64,000 nucleotides of DNA, from the NCBI RefSeq assembly GCF_049445855.1, contig NZ_JBMSDV010000004.1:186001-250000 (forward strand), in the 5' to 3' direction. A program made the translations under genes and the position numbers. Source of the DNA: JAGOCV01 sp049445855 (lineage in GTDB: Bacteria; Pseudomonadota; Gammaproteobacteria; Burkholderiales; Burkholderiaceae_C). The notes beneath the pieces are model-generated. The model did not search any database. It was not told where the DNA came from and saw only the letters and a list, made by a program, of their open reading frames with translations. Positions 1 through 11,158 of this stretch are shown here, piece by piece. Every line of letters begins with the position of its first letter. Positions within the stretch are counted from its first letter, which is position 1.

Positions 1-1
1 A

Positions 2-352
2 CCCGGCACCGAGCCCGCCCGCTGGATGATCTACATGGGCCGCTATCCCGACGTGGAAACGCTCAACCGCAAGAAGGCCGAGCTGCGCCAGTTGCGCGTG
101 CTGTTCCAGACGCTGCCCAACCCGCAGCTGGAACCGGGCGTGTCGCTGGGCAGCTTCGACTCGCAGGACAAGGCCAACCAGCAACTGGCATCGCTCGCGC
201 AGCGCGGCGTGCGCACCGCGCGCGTGATGCAGGAGCGCCCCGAGGTGAAGGGGCAGACGTTGCGCCTCACGTCGCTGGACGATGCGCTGCGCGCGCGCCT
301 GAACGAAGTGCGCGCCGTGCTGGGCAACAAGCCGCTGCAGGCCTGCCGCTGA
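2..352 (+). CDS. SPOR domain protein, C-terminal part (truncated by window start)
   Basis: The reading frame is open from base 2, so the true start lies before the window and only about 116 C-terminal residues are seen. The segment around WMIYMGRYPD and the later VSLGSFDSQDKANQQLASLAQRGVRTARV resemble the paired beta-strand and helix repeats of the SPOR fold, which binds denuded peptidoglycan glycans at the division septum. Only this C-terminal portion is visible, so any signal peptide, membrane anchor or extra domain is unknown. It ends 36 bases before the GST gene. The family call is moderately secure; the cellular role (cell division or cell wall) is inference from the domain. Confidence 0.7.
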   Translation, partial: PGTEPARWMIYMGRYPDVETLNRKKAELRQLRVLFQTLPNPQLEPGVSLGSFDSQDKANQQLASLAQRGVRTARVMQERPEVKGQTLRLTSLDDALRARLNEVRAVLGNKPLQACR

Positions 353-388
353 GAAGCGGCATCCCGATAAAAAGACAGGAGACATCGC

Positions 389-1057
389 ATGACACTCAAA
401 CTCTATTTCGCGCCCGGCGCATGTTCCTTCGTGCCGCACGCGCTGCTCGAAGCCACCGGCGAGGCCTTCGAACCGGTGATGGTGAAGCTGCACAAGGGCG
501 AGAACTACACGCCCGAGTACAAGGTCATCAACCCGCGCAGCCAGGTGCCGGTGCTGGTGGACGGCGACGCGGTCATCACGCAGATCGTGGCCATCGTGAA
601 CTACCTGCACGACCGCTTCCCGCAGATGGGCTTCCTGCCGGCCGAGCCGCTGGCCAAGGCGCGCGTGCTCGAGACGCTGGCGTGGATGAACAACACGGTG
701 CACCCGACGTTCACCCACATCTTCATGCCGCACAAGTTCACCGACAACGCGGCGATCCACGGCGACCTGAAGGCCTACAACACGCAACTGTTCCGCGGCA
801 TGCTGGCCGAGATGGAAGCGCTGCTGGAAAAGGCGCAAGCCGCCGGCAAGCCCTACCTGTCGGGCACGTCGGTCGGCCCGCTGGATGTGTACTCGCTCAC
901 GCTGCTGCGCTGGGGCACGATCGCCGGCATCAACCCGGCGGACTATCCGCTGCTGTGGGCGCACGTGCAGCAGGTCGCGCTGCTGCCGGCAGTGGCGCGC
1001 GCCATCGAGCGCGAGCGGCTGCAGCTCAGCTTCTACCGCGAACCCGCCCAGGGCTGA
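389..1057 (+). CDS. Glutathione S-transferase family protein
   Basis: A 222-residue soluble protein with the two-domain cytosolic GST layout: an N-terminal thioredoxin-like domain (residues 1-80, beginning LKLYFAPGACSFVPHALLE) and an all-helical C-terminal domain. The active-site region has Ser/Cys after the first strand (GACSF), as in beta-class bacterial GSTs, and SQVPVL carries the cis-proline that binds glutathione. An AGGAG Shine-Dalgarno 8 bases upstream supports the start. The substrate is unknown; such enzymes usually detoxify electrophiles or act in aromatic breakdown. It is convergent with the two-component pair downstream. Confidence 0.88.
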   Translation: MTLKLYFAPGACSFVPHALLEATGEAFEPVMVKLHKGENYTPEYKVINPRSQVPVLVDGDAVITQIVAIVNYLHDRFPQMGFLPAEPLAKARVLETLAWMNNTVHPTFTHIFMPHKFTDNAAIHGDLKAYNTQLFRGMLAEMEALLEKAQAAGKPYLSGTSVGPLDVYSLTLLRWGTIAGINPADYPLLWAHVQQVALLPAVARAIERERLQLSFYREPAQG

Positions 1058-1074
1058 TCGGCCCCGAGTCCCGG

Positions 1075-2534
1075 CTAGGCATACCCGGCCTGGCCGCCGT
1101 CGCCGGCGTCTGCCGTCGAGAAGCGCACGGTGAAGCGCGCGCCCGGCGGCGTCTGGCCGGGGTGCGTTTCTTCCACCGTCACCTGCGCGCCGTGGTGGCG
1201 CGCGATCTCCAGCACGATGGGCAGGCCCAGGCCCGAGCCGTCCGCCTCCGTGCCGAGCGCGCGGTAGAACGGCTGGAACACGAGCTCGCGTTCGGCCACC
1301 GGGATGCCGGGGCCCGAGTCTTCCACCTGCAGCACCAGCACATGGCCGAACGGGTCGGCCAGTACGCGCGCGGTGATGATGCCCGGGCGCTCGTCGCTGG
1401 ACGGCGTGTAGTTGATCGCGTTGTCCAGCAGGTTGCGCAGCAGTTCCTTGAGCAGCGTGGGGTTGCCGTCCACTGTCACGCCGGGGCTGCCGGGTTGTGC
1501 GCCGTCGTAGCCGAGGTCGATGCGTTTTTCGAGCGCGCGCGGCACGCTGTCCTGCACCGTCTCCATGGTGAGCAGCGCCAGGTCGCACGGCTGGCGGCCG
1601 ATGGTCGCGCCACTGCTTTCCGCGCGGGCGAGCGCGAGCAGCTGGTTCACCGTGTGCGTGGCGCGCACGCTGGAGCGGCCGATGAGCTTGAGCGATTGCT
1701 TGAGTTCCTCGGCGCTGGAGCCTTCGCGCTGCGCCAGGTCGGCCTGCATGCGCAGGCCCGCGAGCGGCGTCTTGAGCTGGTGCGCCGCGTCGGCAAGAAA
1801 GCGCTTCTGCGTGGCGATCGAATCCTTCAGGCGCGTGAGCAGGCCGTTGACCGAACTCACGAGCGGCGCCACTTCCATCGGCACTGCCTTGTCGTCCAGC
1901 GGGCTGAGGTCGTCGGGCTTGCGCGCGCGGATGCGTGCTTCCAGCTGCGACAGCGGCTTGATGCCACGCACCAGCGCGAGCCACACCAGCAGCACCGCCA
2001 GTGGCAGGATGACGAACTGCGGCAGCATCACGCCCTTGATGATTTCGGTCGCCAGCACGGAGCGCTTGCTGCGCGTCTCCGCCACTTGCACCAGCACGGG
2101 CGGCGCTTCCACCGGACCGGCCGACACCCAGATGTAGGCCACGCGCACGTCCAGGCCGCGCATTTCGTCGTCGCGCAGGCGGACCTCACCCGTGTGCCGC
2201 TGGCTGGCGGACGGGTGCGGCAGGTCGCGCTCGCCGCTCAGGAAATTGCCGTTGCCGTCGAGCACCTGGTAGTAGACCTGGTCGGACTCGTCGGCGCGCA
2301 GGATTTCGCGCGCGGGCTGCGGCAGGAAGAACTGCACGCGGTTGTTGTTCACCACCACGAGCTGCGCGAGCGTCTGCACGTTGTATTCGAGCGCGCGGTC
2401 GAACGGCTTGTTGGCGATGCCCTGCGCCACGAGCCACGTGAGCGCAAGGCTCACCGGCCACAGCAGCAGCAGCGGCGTGAGCATCCAGTCGAGGATTTCG
2501 CCGAAAAGCGAACGCTGCTCACGCTGGAAAATCT

Positions 2535-2538
<4 letters not shown>
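1075..2538 (-). CDS. Sensor histidine kinase, TctE-like
   Basis: A 487-residue inner-membrane sensor. It has an N-terminal membrane segment (about residues 15-37), a periplasmic domain resembling 2CSK_N, a second membrane segment near residues 165-185, a HAMP-like linker, the HisKA box (AHQLKTPL, phospho-accepting His253) and an HATPase domain with N (LLDNAINYTP), G1 (DSGPGIP) and G2 (GSGLGLPI) boxes. The start is set by an ATGA overlap with the response regulator stop, which implies translational coupling; longer in-frame extensions overlap the regulator and are rejected. The family often senses di- or tricarboxylates and controls Tct uptake, but no tct transport genes are in the window, so the ligand is inference. 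Confidence 0.9.
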
Positions 2539-3209
<671 letters not shown>

Positions 3210-3251
3210 GCCCGTCTCCTTTGTCGCTGCAGAAGCAGCGCTGTTTGACGG

Positions 3252-4604
3252 TCATTCTAGTTTTGCGAAGGGCCGGCGTACATCCACATTGACGTGCAGG
3301 GGCCCGGAAGCGGTGTGTGTGACCGGCACGCCTGCCACGGCCTCCACGGCCGCGCACCAGCTTGATGCGTTCCTCAGTGGCGTGGCCGCATAGACCGGAC
3401 GCGCCATGTCGAGTAGTTCCATGATTCGCTCTGCGTGCGCCACATCACCCGGTGTGCCCAGCGGCAGGTGGTCGGTCAGACCGCCAGGTTCATGGCCGTA
3501 GCCGATGCACCATTGCAGCGGGCCGAAACGGTCGAAAACGTCCAGATGGGTCGCGACGATGCCATCGAGCCGGCCGACTGCCGATACGGCGTATTCCAGC
3601 AGCACAGAGTCCGGGTGGCCACGCCGGAACGCGCCCTGCCAGCCCTCGTTGCTGTTGTGCGGCTCGGCCAGGACGTCCAGTGCCGCATCCTGCGTGGGAA
3701 GGGGGCCGGCACCATGGCGCGTGAGGTAGCTGCGCATAACGCCCAGGTGCGTGACCTCGGCATGGAGCCCCAGATCCAGGAGCACCGACTCGACCGCGTC
3801 CGTGCTGATACTGCTCCAGGTCGTGTGGGGATGGAAGCCATGCCGCTCGTCCAGCAGAACGCCTTGTGCGCCTTCGAAGACCACGGCACCCGGCATAGTG
3901 AGTCGCTGCGCCAGCAGTTCGGGCGACGCGGAGGGCGCGGCGCGCAGGCACGGCTGGATGGCATCGAGCCAGCGGCTGCCAATGCTTTCGTCGTTGAGGA
4001 CCTTCCACTCGGTCTGTGCAGCCGCGTTGGACGCCATGCCGGGCCACTGGAGTCCGGCATCGGCACGCAGCCGCTCGCGCAGCATGGCGAGTTTGTCCAG
4101 CGTCCGTTTGCGTTGCGTGAGATCGGCGTACCGGATCGCAGTCTGCGGGTCGCTCAGTTCCTGCAGCACGGTCTCGCCCACGCCGACGCCGCAACTGCCG
4201 TGCGGGCCGCTGGCTCCACTGGCGCGGGCCCATTCGCGCAGGCGACCAGCAGCCTGATGCAGCGGTGTCGTCACGCGACAACGCCCGTCGATCAGAAGGC
4301 GATCAAGGATGTCCGGGACGCCCTTTGCAGCGAGGGCTTCCGCCTCGAACAGCAAGGCGTGGGGGTGGATGATGAACGGCGCGCTCAACACCGTGGCAAC
4401 ACCGTCCATGAAGCTGCCGGCACCGAACTGCGAAAACGTGTGGTGACGGCCGTCCGGCAACACGACGTTGTGCCCGGCCTGTGCGCCGCCGTTGAAGCGA
4501 ACGACCGTGTGCCCGCGCTGCGCACGGCAAACGTAATCCGTGAAGAGGCCCTTGCCACAGTCACCGAATCCGAGACCGAGCAGCGACGTGTAGCGTGTCG
4601 TCAT
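3252..4604 (-). CDS. Divergent adenylosuccinate synthetase-like (PurA-like) enzyme
   Basis: A 450-residue protein with PurA-like landmarks over its whole length: a P-loop variant LGFGDCGKG (catalytic Asp15 kept; the usual Glu of GDEGKG is Cys16), GGAQAGHN with His45, FEGAQGVLLDERHG (residues about 255-268), a TRHGAGPLPT loop and THLDVFD in place of TKLDVLD. The usual GIGPxYxxKxxRxG substrate loop is replaced by a Gly/Cys-rich stretch (HGSCGVGVGET). Genuine PurA joins IMP and aspartate using GTP; here the fold and chemistry are probably kept while the purine substrate may differ. It is the third gene of a unit with a VWA protein and a kinase-like protein, not a purine operon. The start is the Met 5 residues before the P-loop strand. 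Confidence 0.75.
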   Translation of the reverse strand: MTTRYTSLLGLGFGDCGKGLFTDYVCRAQRGHTVVRFNGGAQAGHNVVLPDGRHHTFSQFGAGSFMDGVATVLSAPFIIHPHALLFEAEALAAKGVPDILDRLLIDGRCRVTTPLHQAAGRLREWARASGASGPHGSCGVGVGETVLQELSDPQTAIRYADLTQRKRTLDKLAMLRERLRADAGLQWPGMASNAAAQTEWKVLNDESIGSRWLDAIQPCLRAAPSASPELLAQRLTMPGAVVFEGAQGVLLDERHGFHPHTTWSSISTDAVESVLLDLGLHAEVTHLGVMRSYLTRHGAGPLPTQDAALDVLAEPHNSNEGWQGAFRRGHPDSVLLEYAVSAVGRLDGIVATHLDVFDRFGPLQWCIGYGHEPGGLTDHLPLGTPGDVAHAERIMELLDMARPVYAATPLRNASSWCAAVEAVAGVPVTHTASGPLHVNVDVRRPFAKLE

Positions 4605-4641
4605 GCGCAGGGGCGCGGGTGCCGCGCCCGATTCGCGTGGC

Positions 4642-5622
4642 TCAGCCGAACAGTCGTTTCCACCATGAGGGACGCTGCGCGCCCGTGCCGACGGCTGCCA
4701 GCTTGTGCGGTCGGCGTGGCGCACCGGGCACGAGCGTGGCGGCATAGTCATCCACCGCGCGGACGACGCGGCCGATGCGATCCGCTTCGACGCCGTGCGA
4801 TGCCATGGACTTTGCGAGCGCATCTACATCAGGGCTGACTTTCTCGGTCAGCGCCACGATCGCTGCGGCCACCGCGCAGGCGTCGTCGGGCGACTCCATG
4901 CAGATGACCTGGTCACCCAGCAACTCGCGCCAGCGCGCCTCGCAGCGGCCACGGCGTTGCGCGTCCGGGATCAGGAAGAACAGGTGGTAGGTCTCCGCGG
5001 CTGCAGCGATTACTTCCTCGATGGGGATGTCCTCGTCGAGCTTTTCGCCGATGAGGGCGTCGATGTTGCGTCGGGATACGGCCGGGTACGGCAGTTCGTC
5101 GCCGGTCATGAAGAGGTAGCCGCGTTTCTTGCGCTTGACCCAGCAGTCGGTGTCGGTGTGCTGGGCCAGCACGTAGAAGGCCAGTTCATAGCTTTCCTCA
5201 CCGGTGCCGCCCCCGCCGCTTTCGATGTAGCTGCGGGTGAGCCACTGGTCCATCAGTTCGGCGGTGGACTCGAACTGGCCGACCTGGAGCGCGGCCCGGT
5301 CGGAATTGGCATCGCCGATGGCCATGAACATCAGCTGTGGATCGGTCACGCCGAAGTCCGTCAGCAGTTTCATGAAGGTGGGAAGTTCGCGCGTCGCGAG
5401 GATGTGCGGGATGTCGCCCATCGAACCGGTCACATCGAGCGCGAAGGCGATGGCCAGTGAGTTGGGGTGATCGGGGCCGTCACGCGATTCGCGCATGGTC
5501 AGGCCACGAGGGTCCATCAGCGGATGGGTGCTCGTCTGCTGGAAGACTTCGGAACCCGGTCTGGTTGCGCGGTCGGCGATCAGCGCAACGTGCGCGGCGT
5601 GTGAATAGTTTCCGTAACCCAT
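4642..5622 (-). CDS. VWA domain protein of the kinase/PurA-like triad
   Basis: A 326-residue cytoplasmic protein with no signal peptide or membrane segment. A VWA fold begins near residue 55: LAIAFALDVTGSMGD carries a MIDAS metal site (Asp63, Thr65, Ser67), and TGEESYELAFYVLAQHTDTD and YLFMTGDELPYP supply the later metal-binding Thr and Asp. The C-terminal half has no recognised domain and ends in a basic tail (SWWKRLFG). AGGAG before ATG supports the start. It lies 17 bases after the kinase-like gene and 37 before the PurA-like gene. It resembles the metal-dependent VWA partners (TerY-like) found with zinc-ribbon kinases in tellurite-type stress clusters, but no TerD gene is nearby. The role as an assembly or sensing scaffold is inference. 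Confidence 0.82.
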   Translation of the reverse strand: MGYGNYSHAAHVALIADRATRPGSEVFQQTSTHPLMDPRGLTMRESRDGPDHPNSLAIAFALDVTGSMGDIPHILATRELPTFMKLLTDFGVTDPQLMFMAIGDANSDRAALQVGQFESTAELMDQWLTRSYIESGGGGTGEESYELAFYVLAQHTDTDCWVKRKKRGYLFMTGDELPYPAVSRRNIDALIGEKLDEDIPIEEVIAAAAETYHLFFLIPDAQRRGRCEARWRELLGDQVICMESPDDACAVAAAIVALTEKVSPDVDALAKSMASHGVEADRIGRVVRAVDDYAATLVPGAPRRPHKLAAVGTGAQRPSWWKRLFG

Positions 5623-5639
5623 CGATGGCTCCTGTCAGG

Positions 5640-6614
5640 TCAAGTCGGTGATAAGGGGTCGAAATGGATGAAGCGGGGTTGCCCGAATGCGGCAATGGCC
5701 GCCTGCGACACCGCAACCGCGAGCGCTTCTGCGCCGCGTGATGCCACGCCTGCAGGCTCTTCGCAGCACGACTGCAGCAGTTCACGCAAAGGCGCGGGTG
5801 TGCGACTTCCGTAGCCTGGCTGTTCGTCCAGCTTGCCGTGCAGAAGTGTCCGGATGGACCATGCAGCTTGCGCGAGATCCTTCCCGGTCGCTGCAATTCT
5901 TTCGCGCGGGTCGAATTGCCTCGCGCGGGACCAGCCGATCAACATGACGCCGTGATCGCGCGGATGCAGCAGCAAGTGTCCTGGGCGTATATCGCCGTGC
6001 AGCCATTGGTTGGTATGGACGAACTGGAGTGTTTCGAGCAGGCGACGCCAGATCCAGACCGCATGGCGGGGATCGATGCCGTCGCGCTGGTGGATGAGCA
6101 CATCGGCACCGCTGCCCCAGTAGCCGTTGGCCTGCCGCATGACAAGCGTTGCCCGTGCTGCATGTGCATCCGACTTGACCGACCCGAAGTCCAGTGCGTG
6201 TGGCAATCGCAGGGAAAAATAAGCGGAGCCCGGCAGCGTGCTGGCACGCAGCACTGAAAGAGCGGTGGCTTCGTGCTCCAGGGCTTTTGCCGAGTCGTCG
6301 GACGTTGCCAGCTTGAACTTCAGACGCCAGGCGGGCCCGTCTACGCGCTCCGCGAGTACGACGTCGCTGTGTTCGCCCGTGCCAAGGTGTGCGAGTTGTG
6401 CAAAGCGCTGCCCTTTCCAGACCAAGGTGGACGATCCGCCAGATGATCCGCGGGCCCTGAGCCATGCTGCATGGAAAGGCTCACGCAGGACCGGTGGTTG
6501 CCCGCTGCGCACGATGGTGGCACCGCAATAGCTGCACTGGACAGTTCGCCAGCGTGCAAGCCGGGGAAGCGGAGCCGCACATTGCGGGCAAGCCAGGGCA
6601 ACCAGTATCGACAT
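5640..6614 (-). CDS. Zinc-ribbon protein kinase-like protein (possible pseudokinase)
   Basis: A 324-residue protein. Residues 9-30 form a zinc ribbon (C9xxC12 and C27xxC30). A protein-kinase-like fold follows: a glycine loop LGTGEHSDVV (77-86), a candidate ATP lysine in RLKFKLA (K99/K101), an E in the C-helix (E113/E115), and a catalytic-loop equivalent HGDIRPGHLLLH (206-217). The metal-binding DFG/DW position reads LIGW, with Gly227 replacing Asp, so catalysis may be lost or altered. This form with HGD-P-H and xxW instead of DFG resembles the zinc-ribbon kinases of TerY-type triads. It is first of the three-gene unit, after a possible -10 element TAGAAT at 6642-6647 (minus strand). No clear Shine-Dalgarno is seen. 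Confidence 0.75.
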   Translation of the reverse strand: MSILVALACPQCAAPLPRLARWRTVQCSYCGATIVRSGQPPVLREPFHAAWLRARGSSGGSSTLVWKGQRFAQLAHLGTGEHSDVVLAERVDGPAWRLKFKLATSDDSAKALEHEATALSVLRASTLPGSAYFSLRLPHALDFGSVKSDAHAARATLVMRQANGYWGSGADVLIHQRDGIDPRHAVWIWRRLLETLQFVHTNQWLHGDIRPGHLLLHPRDHGVMLIGWSRARQFDPRERIAATGKDLAQAAWSIRTLLHGKLDEQPGYGSRTPAPLRELLQSCCEEPAGVASRGAEALAVAVSQAAIAAFGQPRFIHFDPLSPT

Positions 6615-6662
6615 CGGAATGGGAGTTGTCAGGTACCGCGCATTCTAGGGTTGCGCTGTTCG

Positions 6663-7178
6663 TCACGCGCCACTGGCGTACGTTTCCAGGCCGATCATCA
6701 CCACCGTCGCCACCTCGTTGCCCACTTCCGCGCGGAACTCGGCCTCGGCCTGCGTCACCGCGTCGTGGAAGGCCTGCACCCACGCGAGGCCGGCTTCGGT
6801 GAAGACGACCTTGCGCGAACGCGCGTCGTGCGCGTCCTGCTCCCGGCGCACGAGGCCCCATGCCTCGCACTGGTCCACCAGCTGTCCCATGGCCTGCTTG
6901 GTCATGCCCGCGCGCTCGGCCAGGTCGGTCAGGCGCGAGCCGCCGAGTGCCAGGTGCCGGGTGATGTGGACGTGCGCCGCGCTCACCTGGTCGCGCGCGG
7001 CGAGGTTGGACAGCGCGAGCGGTACGTGCACGTTGTGCGCCATCAGGTAGAGCACGCGTGCGTCGAAGCGACGCATGGCGTGGCCGAGCAGGCGGCCGAG
7101 GTGGATCTGACGCCAGTCGTCGTTGCCGGGCGTGGCGGCGGTGCCGGTGGCCGGGGCTGGAAAGGCAGTTTCTGGCAT
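6663..7178 (-). CDS. MarR-family transcriptional regulator
   Basis: A 171-residue protein with a winged helix-turn-helix of MarR type: VSAAHVHITRHLALGGSRLTDLAERAGMTKQAMGQLVDQCEAWGLVRRE contains the recognition helix, followed by the wing (DARSRKVVFTEAG). The ATG at 7178 is preferred over an upstream TTG. It is divergent from recA, with 141 bases between the starts. The ligand and targets are unknown. A MarR gene at this place is, from memory, common beside recA in Comamonadaceae. The region upstream of its start also holds the recA promoter, so cross-regulation is possible but not shown. Confidence 0.85.
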   Translation of the reverse strand: MPETAFPAPATGTAATPGNDDWRQIHLGRLLGHAMRRFDARVLYLMAHNVHVPLALSNLAARDQVSAAHVHITRHLALGGSRLTDLAERAGMTKQAMGQLVDQCEAWGLVRREQDAHDARSRKVVFTEAGLAWVQAFHDAVTQAEAEFRAEVGNEVATVVMIGLETYASGA

Positions 7179-7213
7179 CACCAGATGGTAAAGCAAACTG
7201 ACCAAATATCGGG

Positions 7214-7242
7214 TTTACTTCGACGTATGCGACGCTTACAGT
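7214..7242 (+). promoter_or_regulatory. Predicted sigma-70 promoter of recA
   Basis: TTTACT at 7214-7219 and TACAGT at 7237-7242 are separated by 17 bases, a normal spacing. Transcription would start near 7249, inside the first of two LexA-type boxes, which fits SOS repression. It is a prediction from motif matching. Confidence 0.5.
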
Positions 7243-7243
7243 A

Positions 7244-7259
7244 CTGGTCAAGCATCCAG
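7244..7259. promoter_or_regulatory. LexA box 1 upstream of recA (CTG-N10-CAG)
   Basis: CTGGTCAAGCATCCAG matches the CTG-N10-CAG core of proteobacterial SOS boxes and has 4-bp symmetric arms (CTGG/CCAG). It sits just after the -10 hexamer, where a repressor would block recA transcription. Confidence 0.55.
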
Positions 7260-7260
7260 C

Positions 7261-7276
7261 CTGTGATTGGAAACAG
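7261..7276. promoter_or_regulatory. LexA box 2 upstream of recA (CTG-N10-CAG)
   Basis: CTGTGATTGGAAACAG is a second CTG-N10-CAG element, with symmetric 5-bp arms if the flanking bases are included (CCTGT/ACAGG). It starts 17 bases after box 1, so two repressor dimers would lie about 1.6 helical turns apart. Confidence 0.55.
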
Positions 7277-7319
7277 GCCCGGATGAGAAGCCAACTTATT
7301 GATTTTCAAGGAGATTTTC

Positions 7320-8365
<1,046 letters not shown>

Positions 8366-8369
<4 letters not shown>

Positions 8370-8863
8370 GCGTTTCCTCACAGGAGGAACGGCCTGCGGC
8401 CCGCGGCAACCGTGCACGGCCACAACTCTCGCTCAAGGGCCGCGCCCTGCGCTACCTGAGCCAGCGCGAACACTCGCGGCTGGAGCTGGAGCGCAAGCTG
8501 CGGGAGCATGAGCAGACACCGGGCGAGCTCGCGCGCGTCCTCGACGAGTTGCAGGCGCGGGGCTTCATCAGCCAGGAGCGCGTGGCCGAGTCGGTGGTGA
8601 ACCGGCGCGCTTCGCGCCTGGGCACGGCACGCATCCGGCAGGAACTCATCGCCAGGGGGCTGGACGCGCAGACGGTGGCCGACACCGTGCAGTCGTTGCG
8701 CGGCACCGAGGCGCAGCGCGCGCGCGAGGTCTGGAGAAAGAGATTCGGCGGACCGGCCCCCGATGCTGCAGGCCGGGCGAAGCAGATGCGCTTTCTGGCC
8801 GCACGAGGGTTCGCGCCCGAAGTGATCCGGCGCGTCGTGACGGGCGGGGACGACGAAACCTGA
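8366..8863 (+). CDS. recX: Regulatory protein RecX
   Basis: A 165-residue RecX-family protein made of repeated three-helix units: LKGRALRYLSQREHSRLELERKL, LDELQARGFISQERVAESVVNRRASRLGTARIRQEL and the C-terminal RFLAARGFAPEVIRRVV. RecX caps or destabilises RecA filaments and limits RecA activity. Its GTG start overlaps the recA TGA by 4 bases, so it is translationally coupled and made at lower level from the same message. Confidence 0.93.
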
Positions 8864-8877
8864 GCCGCGCCGCGCCG

Positions 8878-8902
8878 ATGCTGGGGCTTACAGCCCCAGC
8901 AT
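8878..8902. terminator. 11-bp perfect hairpin between recX and argC
   Basis: Arms ATGCTGGGGCT (8878-8888) and AGCCCCAGCAT (8892-8902) pair perfectly around a 3-base loop. It covers the argC stop codon and lies 14 bases after the recX stop, so it could end or protect both convergent transcripts. There is no T-run on either side, so it is not a classic intrinsic terminator. Confidence 0.45.
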
Positions 8903-9811
8903 CAGTTGCAGGTTCTGCACCGCAGCGCCGCTCGCGCCCTTGCCCAGGTTGTCCAGGCGCGCGATCACCACGGCATGGCGATGGTCCTCGTTGGGGAAGA
9001 CGCGGATTTCGAGGTTGTTCGTGTCGTTGAGCGCGAGCGCGTCGAGCTTGCCATCGGCGGTGGGCGGCAGGACCTTCACATACTGCTGCGCCGTGTTGGT
9101 TGCAGCGTAGTGCTTCTCATAGGCGGCCTGCAGGTCGGCCGCCTTGGGCTTGCCGGGCAGGTCGTCCAGATGCAGCGGCAACTCGACCAGCATGCCCTGT
9201 TTGAAATTGCCCACCGAGGGGATGAAGATGGGCCGGCGCGTCATGCCGGTGTACTTCATGATCTCGGGAATGTGTTTGTGCTTGAGGCCCAGCGCGTAGG
9301 TCTCGAACAACGGGGCTTCGTTCTTCTCGTAGGCCTCGATCATCGTGCGCCCGCCGCCCGAGTAGCCGCTCACCGAAGGCAGTGCGACGGGGAAATCTGT
9401 GGGCAGGATGCCGGCATCCACCAGCGGGCGCAGGAGGGCGATGGCGCCCGTGGCATAGCAGCCGGGGTTGGCCACGCGGTCGGCCTTGGCCACGGCGTCC
9501 TTCTGGCCGGCGGTGAGTTCGGGAAAGCCGAATACCCAATCCGGGGCCACGCGGTGTGCGGTGGACGCATCGATGATGCGCGGCTTCTTGCCCGGCAGGC
9601 CGTCGATCATGGCCACGGATTCGCGCGCCGCATCGTCGTGCAGGCACAGGATGACCAGGTCGACGCCGGCCATCAGCGATCGCTTGGCTTCCGGGTCCTT
9701 GCGCAGTTCCGGCGCAATGCTGACCAGCTCGATGCCGGCCATGCCCGCGAGGCGTTCGCGAATCTGAAGACCGGTGGTGCCGGCTTCGCCGTCGATGAAG
9801 ACCTTGGCCAT
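8888..9811 (-). CDS. argC: N-acetyl-gamma-glutamyl-phosphate reductase (type 2)
   Basis: A 307-residue enzyme of the shorter ArgC type. It reduces N-acetyl-glutamyl-5-phosphate with NADPH in arginine synthesis. It begins with the Rossmann motif MAKVFIDGEAGTTGLQI and has the catalytic-Cys segment ADRVANPGCYATGAIALLRPL (Cys near residue 117). SGGGRTMIEAYE and HKHIPEIMKYTG are typical of the type 2 subgroup. It is monocistronic here and divergent from sucC. The stop codon lies in a strong hairpin. Confidence 0.95.
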   Translation of the reverse strand: MAKVFIDGEAGTTGLQIRERLAGMAGIELVSIAPELRKDPEAKRSLMAGVDLVILCLHDDAARESVAMIDGLPGKKPRIIDASTAHRVAPDWVFGFPELTAGQKDAVAKADRVANPGCYATGAIALLRPLVDAGILPTDFPVALPSVSGYSGGGRTMIEAYEKNEAPLFETYALGLKHKHIPEIMKYTGMTRRPIFIPSVGNFKQGMLVELPLHLDDLPGKPKAADLQAAYEKHYAATNTAQQYVKVLPPTADGKLDALALNDTNNLEIRVFPNEDHRHAVVIARLDNLGKGASGAAVQNLQLMLGL

Positions 9812-9978
9812 CTGGAAAAATCCGTGGAAAAGAGTAGTGGGGAGGGAAACCCCGACTTTACGACATGCCCGGAAGTTGTGCGTAGCAGCATGCTACAGTT
9901 CGTCCCGGCCCTGCCAGCCCGCGCGCCGGTCCTGTTGCAGTGGTCCTCGCAGTCATCCCCGACCCTAAGAGAGACTTC

Positions 9979-11145
<1,167 letters not shown>

Positions 11146-11158
11146 GGAACACAGCGTC

